Positions 11,346 to 24,244 of a stretch of 64,000 nt of DNA are shown piece by piece. The position numbers and the translations under genes are program-made. Positions within the stretch are counted from its first letter, which is position 1; each line of letters begins with the position of its first letter. The notes beneath the pieces were generated by a model. The model was given only the letters and a program-made list of their open reading frames with translations, was not told the origin of the DNA and did no database searches. The stretch is from NCBI GenBank assembly GCA_024516035.1, contig CM044959.1, positions 14,402,081 to 14,466,080 on the forward strand, in the 5' to 3' direction. The stretch comes from Bactericera cockerelli. Lineage: Eukaryota > Arthropoda > Insecta > Hemiptera > Triozidae.

Positions 11346-14300
11346 ATCAGTGAAGGGGTTTTATTTTATCTAATTACTTTATTTCTGTATTTTTTTTTTT
11401 CAAGAAAGAAGAAGACAGAAAAAAGAAGGGGGTTGATAAAAAAAGAAATAATTTTAACAATTTTATATTATAACACTTAACCTTATACATATCAGAACTC
11501 TACACCTATAAAATGAATGATATAAGAGCATTGCTTCAGGGTATTAATTACCTGCTAAAAATAATTAACAAAAAAATATTTTTCACAGTTAAGAATTTCA
11601 GTGGAAACTTAGTATTTCTAAATTCATGAGGAGAGAAAACGAGAGAAACCACTAATAGAATCCTTTACTGACGATAATTAACCACCAGAGCTATCCACAA
11701 CTCTGAAGCCTCTCTAATTCGATTCCCGGGCTGCAAATTACCAGCGAAACCCAAGTAGGTAAGTATCATCCGAAACGCAAGCAGCGTTACATCCATACGC
11801 CCTCAAACATCATTTTCCTGCCGACGTAACTGGATAATAAGTACCTGTGTTTTCGAGATACAAGCATTGGAGATATCTTCGATCGAGCATTCGTTTTTAT
11901 TTCTTTATTTGTTTTTAATTATTCTTTCGTAACCTTTGCTATGGTTGTTTGCTCAGCCAAGAGCGTAATGTTTTCCGATCTGATATGAAACTAATTACGA
12001 GCTCCTCTTACACATTGATAGAATTACTGGGTGGCTCCCTCAGAGGGGTATTGAAAGTCAAAAGATTAGTTACGATATATGAATTGTTCTTCGTTATAAA
12101 TGAACTGAGGTGAAAAAACTGGCTCAGCGTGGCTGATACAAGGGATATCAATAACAATATCAGTATAGACAGACAAGTGAGAAGTTGTATTAGATGTATC
12201 ACAGAATCACAGAACATTAATCTCTTGCTGATTTTGCGGTAATATTCCAAAATGGAAAGAAATAGAAAGCCCTGACTTAAAAAGTCTATTTTTTTATTTT
12301 CCATGTCCTCTTTTGTTCCTCGGTCAAATTTTGTACTTCCAATACTCTGAAACATTAGGGCTTTTTTGTTTGCCTGAAGTAGATTATCCAATGTTCAGGG
12401 GTTTTCTAGTTGACCACATACCAGAAGGTCTTCATGTGTTTGGACTTTCATTGGAGTTGAGAGATTGGAGTGAATTTGACGAGATGAAAATCTATGAAAG
12501 AGTGTTACCAAGTTTCGTAACCATTTTTTAATGAAAACTTCTTTTTGTTCAATAATAAAGGTTCATCCTGTATGAGAACAATATCAAGTCTAAGTACTAA
12601 CTACATGATAATAGTGGGGCTACTTTGTGTATGAACGGTTTTAACGGAATTGCTAATACATAGAATTTAATACCTAAATGCAAATACGAAGATATAGTAC
12701 ATTTAAATGCAAATACCTAGATATTAGATACCTTAAATACCTACATGTAAGTACCTGTGATAGAAGAATATACCTACTTTTAAATACCTATTATATTAAA
12801 TACTAATACCTAACAAGTTATGTTCAGCACTTGTAAAAAAGTAAACATTCTAGTCTTAATCGAGCAGTATGAAAAAGTCTCTTATTAACGATTGTCTGTC
12901 ATGTCAAATGTAAAACCGTTGCTTACTTCGTTAAAGTCTGCCTATAGAACAGAGTACTTTCAATAAGTTCAACAATAACATAATTTAACACATAATAAAT
13001 ATTCCAATGCCCTTTACCTTGCTAAAACGTCATGAAGTTCATAGGTAGCACTTGGAAAATACAAAGCTTTCATGGGAGACACAGTCATTCATAAATATAA
13101 ATTATTTATTGTAATTAGGTACTTTGAAATTTAATTTTTAACTGAGAAAAATGACTAGGTACTTTTATAAATTTAGTATAGATCTTTTGGAGGTTTTCAA
13201 TATGAACTTGGCGCTTAGAAGCCAAAGCTCAGTTTTGATTGAGTGTTATGATATGAGTAGATATGTGTTGACGGCTCCAATTCGCCAGCACCACCACCTA
13301 CTGTTCAGGTTGAGAAGGCATCAGAGTATGTTGAAGTAGATTAGACTTGTCAAGAGAAATCTTTAATCATGCGAGGAAAATAAAAGATATACATACGTAT
13401 ATATACAGTAAACTTCGCCTATAGCGACGGTCAAGGGACCGGGAACTTTTCATCATTATAGTCGAATGTCGTTAAACCGTATGTAATTCATATTCACTTT
13501 ATGTGGGGGTAAAATTGTCAATACAATTTATAGTACATTTTAGCATAATATATGTTTATTTTTTTAATTAACATTTATTTAAAGAGAGGACTGTAACACT
13601 CAGAGTATTTACTTGAGATATAATTTATAACAGAGCAGGAGACAACGCCATCTTTTAACAGTGAAAACCAGACATAAGTTGAAAAAGAGATTGAAGGAAA
13701 ACTAAGTGAGAGAAGCTGGAAGAAAAAGAAAAGGAGGCTCAAATGGAGGACTATATGAACGAAAGCATGCCCCCAAATTTTCAGTTTTGAAAGGATCATT
13801 GCAAGAAAGAGAAGACATGACGGTTAAATTAACTTTTGAAAAGACGATATGTTTTAGTGTTTAGTTTTACCTATTTATGTACGTAAAATTATATTTAAAA
13901 CATTTACATTCTTGGTATTTGACTGAAATACTAAAAGGTCATTTCAGACCTTTTAGTAAGCTAGCTTTCTGGTCAGGATTTTACGAGCTCAAAACATGAA
14001 CATAAAATTCATATGGTAAGAATAACATGACTATCAATTGTACAAAATACGTAAAAACCATATGAAATCTACAGTTTACTACGGAGTGAGATACATTAGC
14101 TCGCCCGTTCAGTACCAAAGGAATACTCTAAAAACACTTGGAAACTGATAATTCGTGAATAAATCGAGTTTTTATTCCACTTTACGATCATATCAATAAA
14201 TTTCAATTTTCAATCCGATTTAACGACCCTGAAAGTTTGAATTCGGAGAGAGTCGTTAAATCTACGAAACAATAAAACACGTTTCTTCAATCAAACATCA

Positions 14301-16790
14301 CTAGCCCACTCTGTCAGATCCCAGATGACAGTCGTAAAACCACAATTACTCCCAGAAAAAAAAGGCATCATACAGAAGACCCGAAGATATAAACACACCC
14401 ATTTACCTGTGGAAGTCCAAGCTTCACTTTATTAAATTAATTTTTATTCGTTTTATGTTTTTGATAGAAAAGTAAAACGAACAATTTACATTTAAATTTC
14501 GACCATAAAAAGTTTTAATGTGTTTTTTTTTTCGAGACCATGCATGAAACTTAGAAAATGTGACTTGAACTAATGGACTTTGACAGCCGGTGAGTGAATA
14601 TCGATAGCCTGCAGTCAGAGCCACTTCTTGGCTTTCTTTTCAGTTTTATGACGCTTGTGACACTCAAAAATCAGAATATATTATCTAAGAATACATCTAA
14701 AATTTACTATTGACAACCTATTAGGTGATTTTAGGTATATGGTTATTGGTTACACTAGTTCGATTACCCAACTTCGTCATCCAAATATTTATCTCAAGCT
14801 ATTTATAAAACCTACAGTTGGCAAATTTTATTCAATGTTATTAGATTTGCAGAAGGGCTTTACCCTTCTGCAGAACATCTACAAAACGATATATTACATA
14901 AAAACCGTTTTTTTCGCTTGCTATACTTAGACAGTCCAACTTCAAGTCCTATACACTTATCCACAGAAGAGACAAAAGAATAAACTAATTTTCAGTATTC
15001 AGTCAGTATCTTTTTCTTCTATTGTTATGAAAAAACACTGTCAGGATTCGCTTTCGCACAGTGGCCACTCCATATGGTTTTGTAGGGTCAATTCATATAA
15101 TCTTTGAGAGGTTTTGACCTATGTTGGTCAAAACCTAATCAACTAAAAAATCCAACCAAATTATAAGAAATATTTTTAAAATTGTCAATTTCAACATACT
15201 ACAATTACTACACATACACCATACACTACACACTGGACACGGAGGTAGTCCAGTACACAAGTTCTGGGCGTCCAAAGGGTTCACCCATATCAATCCTTCC
15301 ACCACCATGACATCACACATGGACTTCGAAAGTAAAGCAAGTACATAATCAAATAATTATAGTTGGGAAAAATTTGACTGTTTTTTTTTTTTTTTTTTTC
15401 TTGGTGGATCAGTTGTTATTCTGCTGATATGGGTGGTGGAGCGGCTTGCAGAACACGAGTGGGTTGGTTCTGTTGGATTGTGGTTTCATCCATTCTGGTG
15501 AGGATTTCCATGTTGCATGCTCTGATTTGCTGTTGTATCAGTGGATGATTTGTCAGTATTGAGTAAGTTGATGGAGGTTATATTTTACAAAAGTAGCAAG
15601 ATGTGGAGCAAAGAGTGAGTCAGTTAGGGTTTTTTTTTTTTTAACACATACAGTTCTAGAGGAAGGTGCTACACCAGCAGGTTAGTTATTCAGCTCTGAC
15701 TCCCTGAAATGGATTCAAATGTTTTATTTATTTATTTTTTTTTTTATACAAAAACACACGCATTAATATAATTGCATTTACGAGTATGATAATGTATAAT
15801 GAAGCATATTTGATTAATACATACTTTATGTATATCGATGACTGCATCGGAAATTGATAGTATTGATGGCGTTATGTCTTTCTTCAACAGAAGACCCCAC
15901 AACACCAATAGTGTCCACTGTCCATTGATGTTAACCTTAGAAATACATGTAAATTGTATGTTTTTTGTATAGGAATTGATGCTACCCATTAAAATACCTC
16001 AAAAATAAAATATTTCGCTCTGATAAAATACTGATGGAATATATTTCACTTTTTAGATTCAATTTTTATTGATTAAGGATTTTTAAGTTTCAACAGTAAT
16101 ATTGATGAAATATTCAGTTATTCCAGATAATACTGTTCTGATTACACTGGAATGTTTGAAATATGCAAGAAAATATAATACTGATGGGATTGTGAATTCC
16201 ATTCCGATATAAATTGATCGAATGTCAATCATGAATTCAGCGTCTTCATTTGAAAAAATATCTGAATATCTGAGAGGGTAACCAAAAATGTGAACTTTTT
16301 TTTTAATAATGCTGAGTTATTTTTCAAATCGAAACTTGCCACATCGATTTTATCTGACTTCAGGTTGGAGTTTTATTTTTTCTTGTTAACAAATAATAAA
16401 AGTGGAACTAAAATAAGATGCTCAGAAGATCAATGTGATCGGAATATTCTGGGTTGGGATTTTATAATATTGAATAATCCGTCAGTGGAGGACAATCAAG
16501 GGCACATGGTGCTGGTGGATGTTTCTTTTTGTTGGAGTTTAAAGATTTTACATCCGTGACACTTGATTAGAGAACCAATAAAAGGATATGTTTATTTTTA
16601 ATCTTTACTATTAATTGAATAAATTCAATGGCTTTTTTCATTTCATATCATCACAATTTAATTCTCATATACTGAAACCAACAGTTAATATATTGCATAA
16701 TTACCGATATTAATAATAATAATATTACTCTTAAGTGGAAGGTAACCACCAGGCGAGCTTAATGTTCACAGCATTTTCTACCCCTTGACC
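11346..16790. other. No gene seen; A+T-rich spacer or intron
   Basis: No convincing exon. Features are minor: a TACCTA-rich tract (12665-12830), a SINE-B/C tail scrap TCTTAATCGAGCAGTATGAA near 12854, a possible left end of a pogo/mariner-like MITE (CAGTAAACTTCGCCTATAGC near 13407) with no right end found, and poly-T runs at 15380-15400 and 15630-15642. Confidence 0.5.
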
Positions 16791-16794
16791 CTCA

Positions 16795-16905
16795 GAGTCT
16801 TATTATTATGTGGTCACAAACTCAAATTAATGAGGAAAAAAATACGCTACCTGGATTACCAAACTAGCGTGTTAACCACTTGACTACCAGTGCACGTAAT
16901 AATCC
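16795..16905 (-). mobile_element. SINE-C, tRNA-derived head
   Basis: The reverse complement reads CACTGGTAGTCAAGTGGTTA (A box), AGTCTGG-like anticodon-arm sequence, and continues to ATTTTTTCCTCATTAATTTGAG, as in the copy at 52468-52590. The B-box segment is shortened here. Confidence 0.65.
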
Positions 16906-17389
16906 GAATAAGATTAATAAAAACTGTAGAGTACTTGTGACTCCCACCACGAAGTTTGATTCCATGCTTTCTTCCGATTTCTGATATTAGACATTTCTCG
17001 GAAGTAAAACAACAACATCAAGAAAACTTCTGATTAAAAAAAGTATGATCCTGCATCGATGAAGATGAAAAACACTGCAGTTATAACTCCCAAGTCGTGC
17101 CCCACTTTCACAGCGTAGCTCCGGCACTGATCAGCTATAAATAAAAAAAAATCTGGTGTAAACATCACACGACTTTCCTTATCATATTAGGAATGGAAAC
17201 GGGACCAAAAGCCCCTGGTGACTTGAAGGTAACATTTATCTAAAAATTAACATCAAATTCGTAATCAGCACCTTAAAATCATTGGATTTGATATGTCACA
17301 ACTCCCATCTAGGATGAATACTAAAAAAGTTAGTCCAAGCGGGTCCCCCACAAAATACCGGTAAATTGGGGCCGAGTTCAAAAAAGTTC

Positions 17390-17800
17390 AAGATATCAAA
17401 AAAATGATCAGAATAGACTCTTATTATTTTTTTAATCTAAGAAAATGTTGTTCTCTAACTTTTTTTGTATCTTTAACCAATTCATAGAAACGGCGCTTGC
17501 GGCCAATATTTGCGGCCCTGCGGCCGCATTCTGCGGCCGATTGCAACCAAAAGTTTCGTGGTTCGTCTGGTGTATAAAATTAATTTCCATACCAAATTTC
17601 AAGTCTCTAGCTCTTACCGTTCTTGAGATATCCTGTTCACACACACACAGACAGACACACAGACAGACGCACGGACCAATGGCTGAAAACAACTTTTTTG
17701 GTATCCTGAGGCTATGATTCGTCCAGAAATGTGAAAAACTGGGTAGGTCAAATTTTCGACGAATACAATACTTTCCTTATTATAGGATAAGGAAAGTAAT
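17390..17800. repeat. Repeat with GCGGCC cluster, CA/GACA run and terminal hairpin
   Basis: It includes four GCGGCC(G) motifs at 17508-17540 in otherwise A+T-rich DNA, CCAAATTTCAAGTCTCTAGC and CTTGAGATATCCTG followed by (CA)n/(GACA)n, and a closing GAATACAATACTTTCCTTAT...ATAAGGAAAGTA hairpin. A related '...tctcaagttatagagacac' tail is at 29800-29915. This looks like the 3' end of a dispersed element of unknown class. Confidence 0.5.
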
Positions 17801-18063
17801 AAATCAATAATCTATATTCAATATTTATTTCCAATAATAAAACAACAGAAAAAGGCAATAAAACTTCTTTTCTCAAACAAAAATCCTCAGCATATCTTTA
17901 ACTTCTCTCTCCTGATGTCAAGTTAAAATACCCGATCATCAAATAGTTGATCAAAATCTATGTAGGTATTTGAGTCCATTCAAATCAGAGTCGTAAAGAA
18001 AAATTAGCATACGGATCTCTGAGAGGATTCTGAGCAGGTTGACAGAGCCAGGAACAGTAGGTA

Positions 18064-18325
18064 CTGCTGGGTAGAAGAGATTGCCATAGGCAATAAACCC
18101 AACCTTTAGTTAGGACAAATTTATGTGTGAATATATTTATCTATTTTTTCCTTTTTATTGGTACAGAACGGTAGTGTCATTGTTAACACCCTGACTCATT
18201 CCATGTAGACCACTTTTTAAATTTCTTGGCAAAAATGGCTCAATCACCAATACACCAATACATTTGTATAAATAAACATTCATGTCCTAACTAAAGGGCT
18301 GAGTTATTGCCTATGTACAAATATA
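18064..18325. repeat. Inverted pair of family D 5' segments
   Basis: CATAGGCAATAAACCCAACC...TTAGTTAGGACA at about 18086-18117 is mirrored at about 18274-18320 (TGTCCTAACTAAAGGGCTGA...TTATTGCCTATG). This gives a hairpin with arms of about 32 bp around a ~150-bp loop. It shares the arm sequence with the element at 2885-3095. Confidence 0.6.
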
Positions 18326-18534
18326 TAATTAGGTACAAACAATCACCATTTCGATATTTCCTCAAAGTTCCAACTTGTCATATTGAACACTTTTACCTGT
18401 AAGGTAAAAGAAAGTATTATAATGGTTCACTTTTTAGACATTTGAGCTGATACATTTCTGTACAAATTAGAATCTCCCGATTCCAAAAAATTGACGACAA
18501 GAGCAATATTAACATCAGTCGTCTTACTAAAATT

Positions 18535-18620
18535 AGCCAAACAAGGGACTCGAACTACCGACCGCCAAGTTACGAGTTCACCACATGAGTGACTGAGAAC
18601 TTTCGTTGGTAAGGCCATGA
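18535..18620 (-). mobile_element. Degenerate SINE-A head
   Basis: The reverse complement gives GAACTCGTAACTTGGCGGTC then GGTAGTTCGAGTCCCTTG, matching the anticodon arm to B box of SINE-A with several changes. No tail is recognised. Confidence 0.5.
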
Positions 18621-19190
18621 CATAAACAAGGTGTTTAAACTATAGAGGTGTTAATATACTAGAGTACATAAATCATTGAATGGTGTAGGTCAAGAAGCAA
18701 TAAGTACTTAACTGTTCTGCATAACTATTGTTAGAACTACCAACACAACACCAACAAAACAATAATTAACTTTCTAGACTCGACAAACCTGAGGTCACTA
18801 TGCCAGAACGCGACTCCAGTATTTCTGCATTCGCAAATTTTGGATCGAGGTGATTGATGTAGAATGTAAGAAAGCATGGATAATAGTTTTGAAAAAATAA
18901 GTACCTACAGCTAAGTACAAGCAGTCCTGAAAGTTTAGAATTGTTCAATTTCTAGGTGATCACAAGGCATACGAACAAGACCTTACTTTTGAAATATAAA
19001 AACACATAATCTCTATTTATAAAACTCAAATCTGTGCGTGTCTGGATGACTACTCGTATGTCCTCATAGCGGTTGTCCGTTTTAAATACCACAGACCAAA
19101 CCGTAACAGATATTGAAATTTTCATGAGAGCTTGATTAAAAAAAAGAGACCAATAGCAATACTCAAAAAATACAGGTTTAAAGTTAAAGT

Positions 19191-19332
19191 TATCATATTT
19201 GTGTTAATCACTTTCGTGATATCACAACTACTCAAACTCGCTTTTCTAAATCTACGCTGAATCCGGGACTTGAACCACCGACCTCCAGGTTACGAGTCCG
19301 CCGCCTTATCGATCAAGCTACTGAGGTCGGTA
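19191..19332 (-). mobile_element. SINE-A, near full length
   Basis: The reverse complement runs ACCGACCTCAGTAGCTTGAT, CGATAAGGCGGCGGACTCGT, GGAGGTCGGTGGTTCAAGTC, ... GTAGTTGTGATATCACGAAA, GTGATTAACACAAATATGAT. A box and B box (GGTTCAAGTCC) are intact. The same ~137-bp unit is at 23748, 27499/27574, 51943 and 63041. Confidence 0.85.
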
Positions 19333-19985
19333 ACAATACAGGTGAATGAAAGTAACAATTAAAAACAATTTGTTTTTACTAAGACTAAGAAAACGTTTAA
19401 CCGCTGAAACTATTTTCTTTAACTTTAGAACCAACTAAGTTCCTCTTACCTATAGGATTGCTTATTGTAGAACATAAAAATCCTACAATTTTGTGTGCGA
19501 AATTCTCTTGTGGAATTTTTCAAGCTTGTAAGATCCGCGAGGAAATCATAAATAAAATTGCACGTAAAGTTTTTTATTATATTTGGTAGCTGTTCACTGT
19601 TCATCTATGCCTCCCTACCGCACAGGTCTGAGTTGGGTGCTCGCCTCTCATGCTCTAGTTGAGATGAGTAAAAATAAATAACTTCAGAGTCTTCTGCCTT
19701 GAGTGAAAATTAAGTCATAAATCAGAGAACATAGCAGAAACTATATTCAAATAATTCAGACCTACCTTCCTATTCTCTGCTTTACTGAATTCACTTTTCA
19801 TTCAAACACGGAAACAAGTGTGCAAACGATAAAAAAAAACTCATTCATTTTGGTTGGATATAGTGGAACACGCAAACTAAATAGCAATGTCGTTAGAAGA
19901 TAATGTAGTTACCACAAAAATCTTGATAAAGAAAATTGAAAAGTATGGACAGTATGAATATAACAGGCAACAAAAGAAAATATTA

Positions 19986-20158
19986 ATAATAGTATCGCCT
20001 CATTTTTACTGACCGATTAGGACTAATGATTCCCATTATTCCAGCGATAAGCCCAAGACGTATTATTATGTAAGTCAAATCCCAAATGAGAGGATAACTT
20101 GTCAAGTCCCAGCTGGGTTTCGAACCCACGACCTCTGGATTACCAGTCAGACGGCTTG
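19986..20158 (-). mobile_element. SINE-B, tRNA-derived
   Basis: The reverse complement carries AGAGGTCGTGGGTTCGAAAC (B box), GACAAGTTATCCTCTCATTT, ACGTCTTGGGCTTATCGCTG, GGAATAATGGG and the ATTAGGACT/CGGTCAG end. The 5' part of the head is missing or diverged. Confidence 0.75.
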
Positions 20159-20159
20159 A

Positions 20160-23100
20160 GAAAAGTACTTGCTGTCGTCAAATCAAGCTTTCGTGTGAAG
20201 ACTGTGTTATTACTCCATATTATCTAAATTGACTTTGCCTTGATGGTGATGGTGATCTGTTACAAATATTGCTTGAATGAATGTAAATCTCTTTCAAAAA
20301 CTAAAGATTAACAATTCTACATATTTATTATAAACGTAGATTAACTAATCCCCTGAAATTTGGCATTAGGACAGTAACAAATACTTCCTTTTCTAATATT
20401 AGAAACTATTGAAAGTAACAAAACAATAAATACAAGTATAGCAACATATTCACTTATCTACTTAAAGCGAGACACAAACCATCAATTGATAGAAAAATCA
20501 ATCCACACAGCTTATCCTAACAAGTTTTGACAAATCTGATGATGAAAATATGTCACATCTCATTAGACGTATAGCTTATCCCACAGGTTCAAACGATAGA
20601 CTTGACGAAATAGTAACTGCAGTAATTTTTCATAAACGAAGGAGAAGAACCACATGAACCACGAAATAGTACAAGGGAGACGCTGGTGTGACCCTTTGCA
20701 GAATCAAATTACCCCCTCTTTGATAAACTTACCTTTCCCCTACTCTGTAAATGTTTTCTAAGGCTTATAAAACTTCGATTCAATATAATATTATGAAGAA
20801 AAAAAAATATAAAATACAAACTGAAAACAATAACGAGGGCTGGCGAGGCAAAACAGTATTAAATATTCATATTACTATAATACGAATCCAGCTCAATTGT
20901 CGACGCACACCATGCTGTGCCCTTCACAATTGAAATAAAACCCCTCGCTCACACATTCACAAACATTGTTCAAACCCACCTCGGAAAGAAAAATATTTCA
21001 GCAGAGAAAAAATTCTGCAACCTCAAAAACGACAACAAGCATAGTAATAGTAGAAGACAAAAAAACAACTTCCAATGAAATTGTTATGATAATATTGGAA
21101 GTATTTAGGAAATAGTGGTAACCTCAAATTATTATTAATATTATTACTACTCTAGTTACTGTTCTGTTCATAGAATAAAAATGAAAAATTATGAAGATGA
21201 TCATTATAATAGGTAAATGTAGTGTTAATAGTGGTGGTAGTAGTAGCAGTAGTATTAGAATTTATTGAAAGGGTCCAGGATCTGTGTCCTGGCCACCACA
21301 GGGGGCTATCCTTAATCTTTCTTTCTCTTTTTCCTACTTTTGTAATCACAAACAACATAGGTACACACTTCAATATTTTTGGGAGTTTTGTTCCTTTCTT
21401 GGGCTTGTTGTTTATTTCAAAATAACGGATTATGAAGTACAATATATAATAATTCACCAAATACCTCTATTCAATGAACTCATGGTTTTTCTTGTGAAGG
21501 ATATTCACATGAGCAGGTCTGGTGCTAAGGACTCGGCTACCAGTTTCAACATTTTACATTATAATATCAAATTCAATAATATTCCATATTTTCTTCATTT
21601 TATGTTTTCTATGATAAAATTGCCAATGTTTAGATCCGTTAATGATAGTTGTTATTCTTATTTACTCTGTTTCGTGTTAATACAGGCCGGTTGGCTAGCG
21701 CTACTTGACGAGTGCTCGCCTCCCGGAGAGCTTGATTCCTAAAAGTATGTGATATAATTTTCATATTTTTGTGTCAATATTTTCTCCCTTATTTCTGTAG
21801 TTTGTCTTCTTCAATCTTCTCATCTCATTTGTGAATATAATCATTTCCTTCCGTCGTGTCGAGTCTTAGGTACATTCAGTTACATGTTTGCTTACTTGGT
21901 TAGCCCTTAAGCCATAGTCTGTTAGTTGTATTGCCTATGTAAAATGTACATCCCCATGCTCATCAAACATAATAGTTTGTGCTATCACTATCGTGTTTTT
22001 AAATAAATCACAGTAGAAATTCTTACTTTTTTCTAATGTCGTCATAGAAACTGCTGTAACATTGACATTATTTGCTTGGTAGGAACATCCATTGACCAAA
22101 TGGTCATGCTTCCTCCGATCAAAATCATCCCGGGTCAAGTGTCTACGCCCAGCCCTGATGTCATCCAAGCAAAGGTTACAAAAGGTAAGTAGGTATTATA
22201 TTTCTACGCATACCTACTTCATCAGGAGAGTTTATTCTGCCTCCATTGTCCTCAAACTTGTTGACTAGACATGAATGAGCCTTCTCCAAGACATTACTCC
22301 ATCCATCAAGTTGCATTGTTGACCCCTCTTCCTTTCCTATTGTAATTGTTGTTGATATTTAATACATTGTAGGTTTCTGAAGATCTTTTGTTGGAAAGCG
22401 ATTATGAAGATATCTTAGGGCTTTCCTGCACAGACCGACGAGACATAGGGTGCTTCTCATTTGCTGACTCTTTGAAGATTTCCTTGTGGATCTTTCTCTA
22501 AGTTTTATTGCAATACATTAATGACGCTTTGACACCATCAGAACTAGCATTACAAGAATCAGAAGATATCTAGGTGGTAAGAAAAGTGGACATCAAAAGA
22601 GGGATAAGGTTCACGCCCAAGTCATGTTAAATAGTAAATCTAGCACAGTGAATGACAGGGATACCACAATAATTTGAGACATATTGGTTAATAAGGGATA
22701 TTTATTAACCAAAAAACAAAGTTTTAACAACAAATAAAACTAGATATATCAGGTAAATCTGCAACAACTCTCGTTACACCCTGTAGTAAATGGACCGTTT
22801 GATGATAATATAAGTTGAACAAAATATTATAAATAATGGTCTTAATGTCATTTTAATATTACGTTATCATTTTATTAGGAGGCACCCGACTTGTCAGCAT
22901 CGTTTTAAAAATTCGAACTCTTAAATTGGGGTCAAAGAAGACATCACTATATGTAGAGGGATTCTTCATCTCATAATTACTTACCTTCATAGGGAATATT
23001 CATTTTGAGATTTCAATTTGTAAAAAATCCATACTGAACTAAGTACTTGTTTTGATTTTTATTATTTTCAGACTTATTTAACAACAAATTCACAATATTT

Positions 23101-23390
23101 ATGAATAATTCATTGATCAGTATAATCAGTATCAGTATAAACAGAAAAGTGAGGAGTTGTCAGAAAAGTGAGAACAGAATAGTGATACAGGTGTTATATT
23201 GTGAGTACCTACCTTAACTGTAAGTACCTACCTCTTATTAAACTTAATATATTTATCAGTATAATGAGGTACCGAATTTTGGCCCCAATACCACCATCAG
23301 TAGACTATTCACCTGCCATTCCGTTAACTCACTAATATAACTGGCCTACAGTAATAAAATTATTATTTCACCTACTATTTTTACTTTCCT
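20160..23390. other. No gene seen; spacer with a tRNA-like scrap
   Basis: No convincing exon. At 21684-21745 the sequence GCCGGTTGGCTAGCGCTACT...CTCGCCTCCCGGAGAGCTTGA resembles a tRNA-derived SINE head. A 152-codon plus ORF at 21284-21742 ends in that scrap and is of random composition. Confidence 0.45.
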
Positions 23391-23394
23391 TATC

Positions 23395-23545
23395 CTTTGA
23401 TAAGGAAAGATATTTTCTTTTTTACTTATTTATTTTGTCATTTGTTTGTTTGTTTGTTTGTTTTTTTTTTTTTTTTTCTTTTCTTAATAATTTTATACTG
23501 TTACCATTGTACTTTGTCCTCCTAATAAAGCCTTAAAAAAAAAAA
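23395..23545 (+). mobile_element. Retroposon tail, family D
   Basis: It shares ACTTATTTATTTTGTCATTT(GTTTGTTT) and ACTTTGTCCTCCTAATAAAG plus an A-tail with 2960-3085. It is preceded by a TACTTTCCTTAT...ATAAGGAAAGA hairpin (23388-23411). Confidence 0.6.
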
Positions 23546-23747
23546 GTAAAGGAACTTAAAATATAAAGAGGGTGGTAGTATTGTTTGGAAAGCAACTCAC
23601 CCAATGCATGCCGGGACCTAGGCCTTCATAAACTCCCATGAAGCACGCCCGATCATCAAAGTTCAACGAAGAATCAATGATCTGAAAACAGACAAAAACA
23701 GACGATTAAAAACAGAATTAAAAATAATGAAAATGTTCTACTAGAAT

Positions 23748-24120
23748 ACCGACCTCAGTAGTTTGATCGATAAGGCGGTGGACTTGTAACCTGGACGTCG
23801 CGTCGGTGGTTCAAGTCCCGGTTTCAGCGTAGATTTAGTAAAAAATAATAATAATACGAGTATAATATCGCCTTATTTAAACTACCCGATTAGGACTATT
23901 AAAGTCCCATTATTCCAGAAGTAAGGCCAAGACATATTATTATGTGGTAAAAATCCCAAATGGGAGGATAACTTGTCATGTCCCGGCTGGGTTTTGAACC
24001 CGCGACCTCTGGAATCTTTGGATTAACAGAGTACCGCCTTTACCACTGAGCTACCGGGACAGCTACCACTGAGTAAACCGATTTAAGAGTAGTTGTGACA
24101 TCACGAAAGTGATTAATACA
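23748..24120 (+). mobile_element. SINE-A interrupted by a SINE-B insertion
   Basis: The head (23748-23842) runs from ACCGACCTCAGTAG through GGTTCAAGTCCCGG to TTTAGTAAA. The rest of the body resumes at 24072 with AGTAAACC...GTAGTTGTGACATCACGAAA. The two halves are joined across 229 bp of SINE-B. Confidence 0.85.
23843..24071 (-). mobile_element. SINE-B nested in SINE-A, 6-bp TSD
   Basis: It is flanked by AGTAAA on both sides (23837-23842 and 24072-24077), which is exactly one copy in uninterrupted SINE-A. On the minus strand it reads from the tRNA-like head with the B box in GGTCGCGGGTTCAAAACCCA, through TGACAAGTTATCCTCCCATT and CCATTATTCC-complement motifs, to a (TTA)n tail at the left end. 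It is a complete and fairly young copy. Confidence 0.85.
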
Positions 24121-24164
24121 AAAATGAAAAATTTAACTTTTTTCTACTAGAACATGGAATTTGA

Positions 24165-24240
24165 CTTCAGTAGCTCAACCGAAAGGGTAATGGACTTTTA
24201 ACGTGGAGGTCGGTGGTTTTACTGGTTCATGTCCCAATCA
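24165..24240 (+). mobile_element. Degenerate SINE-A head
   Basis: TTGACTTCAGTAGCTCAACC...GGAGGTCGGTGGTT matches the SINE-A head with an insertion before the B box. It lies only 45 bp after the nested pair. Confidence 0.55.
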
Positions 24241-24244
24241 TCGG

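Noticed and set aside
10976..11480. Repeat ORFs over the 27-bp array
   Set aside because: The period is divisible by three, giving spurious open frames; a one-base deletion breaks the frame inside the array.
13407..14265. Full-length pogo/mariner MITE
   Set aside because: Only a CAGTAAACTTCGCC-like left end is visible; no matching right end.
21284..21742. 152-codon plus ORF
   Set aside because: Random, F/Y/L-rich composition of A+T-rich DNA, ending in a tRNA-like scrap.
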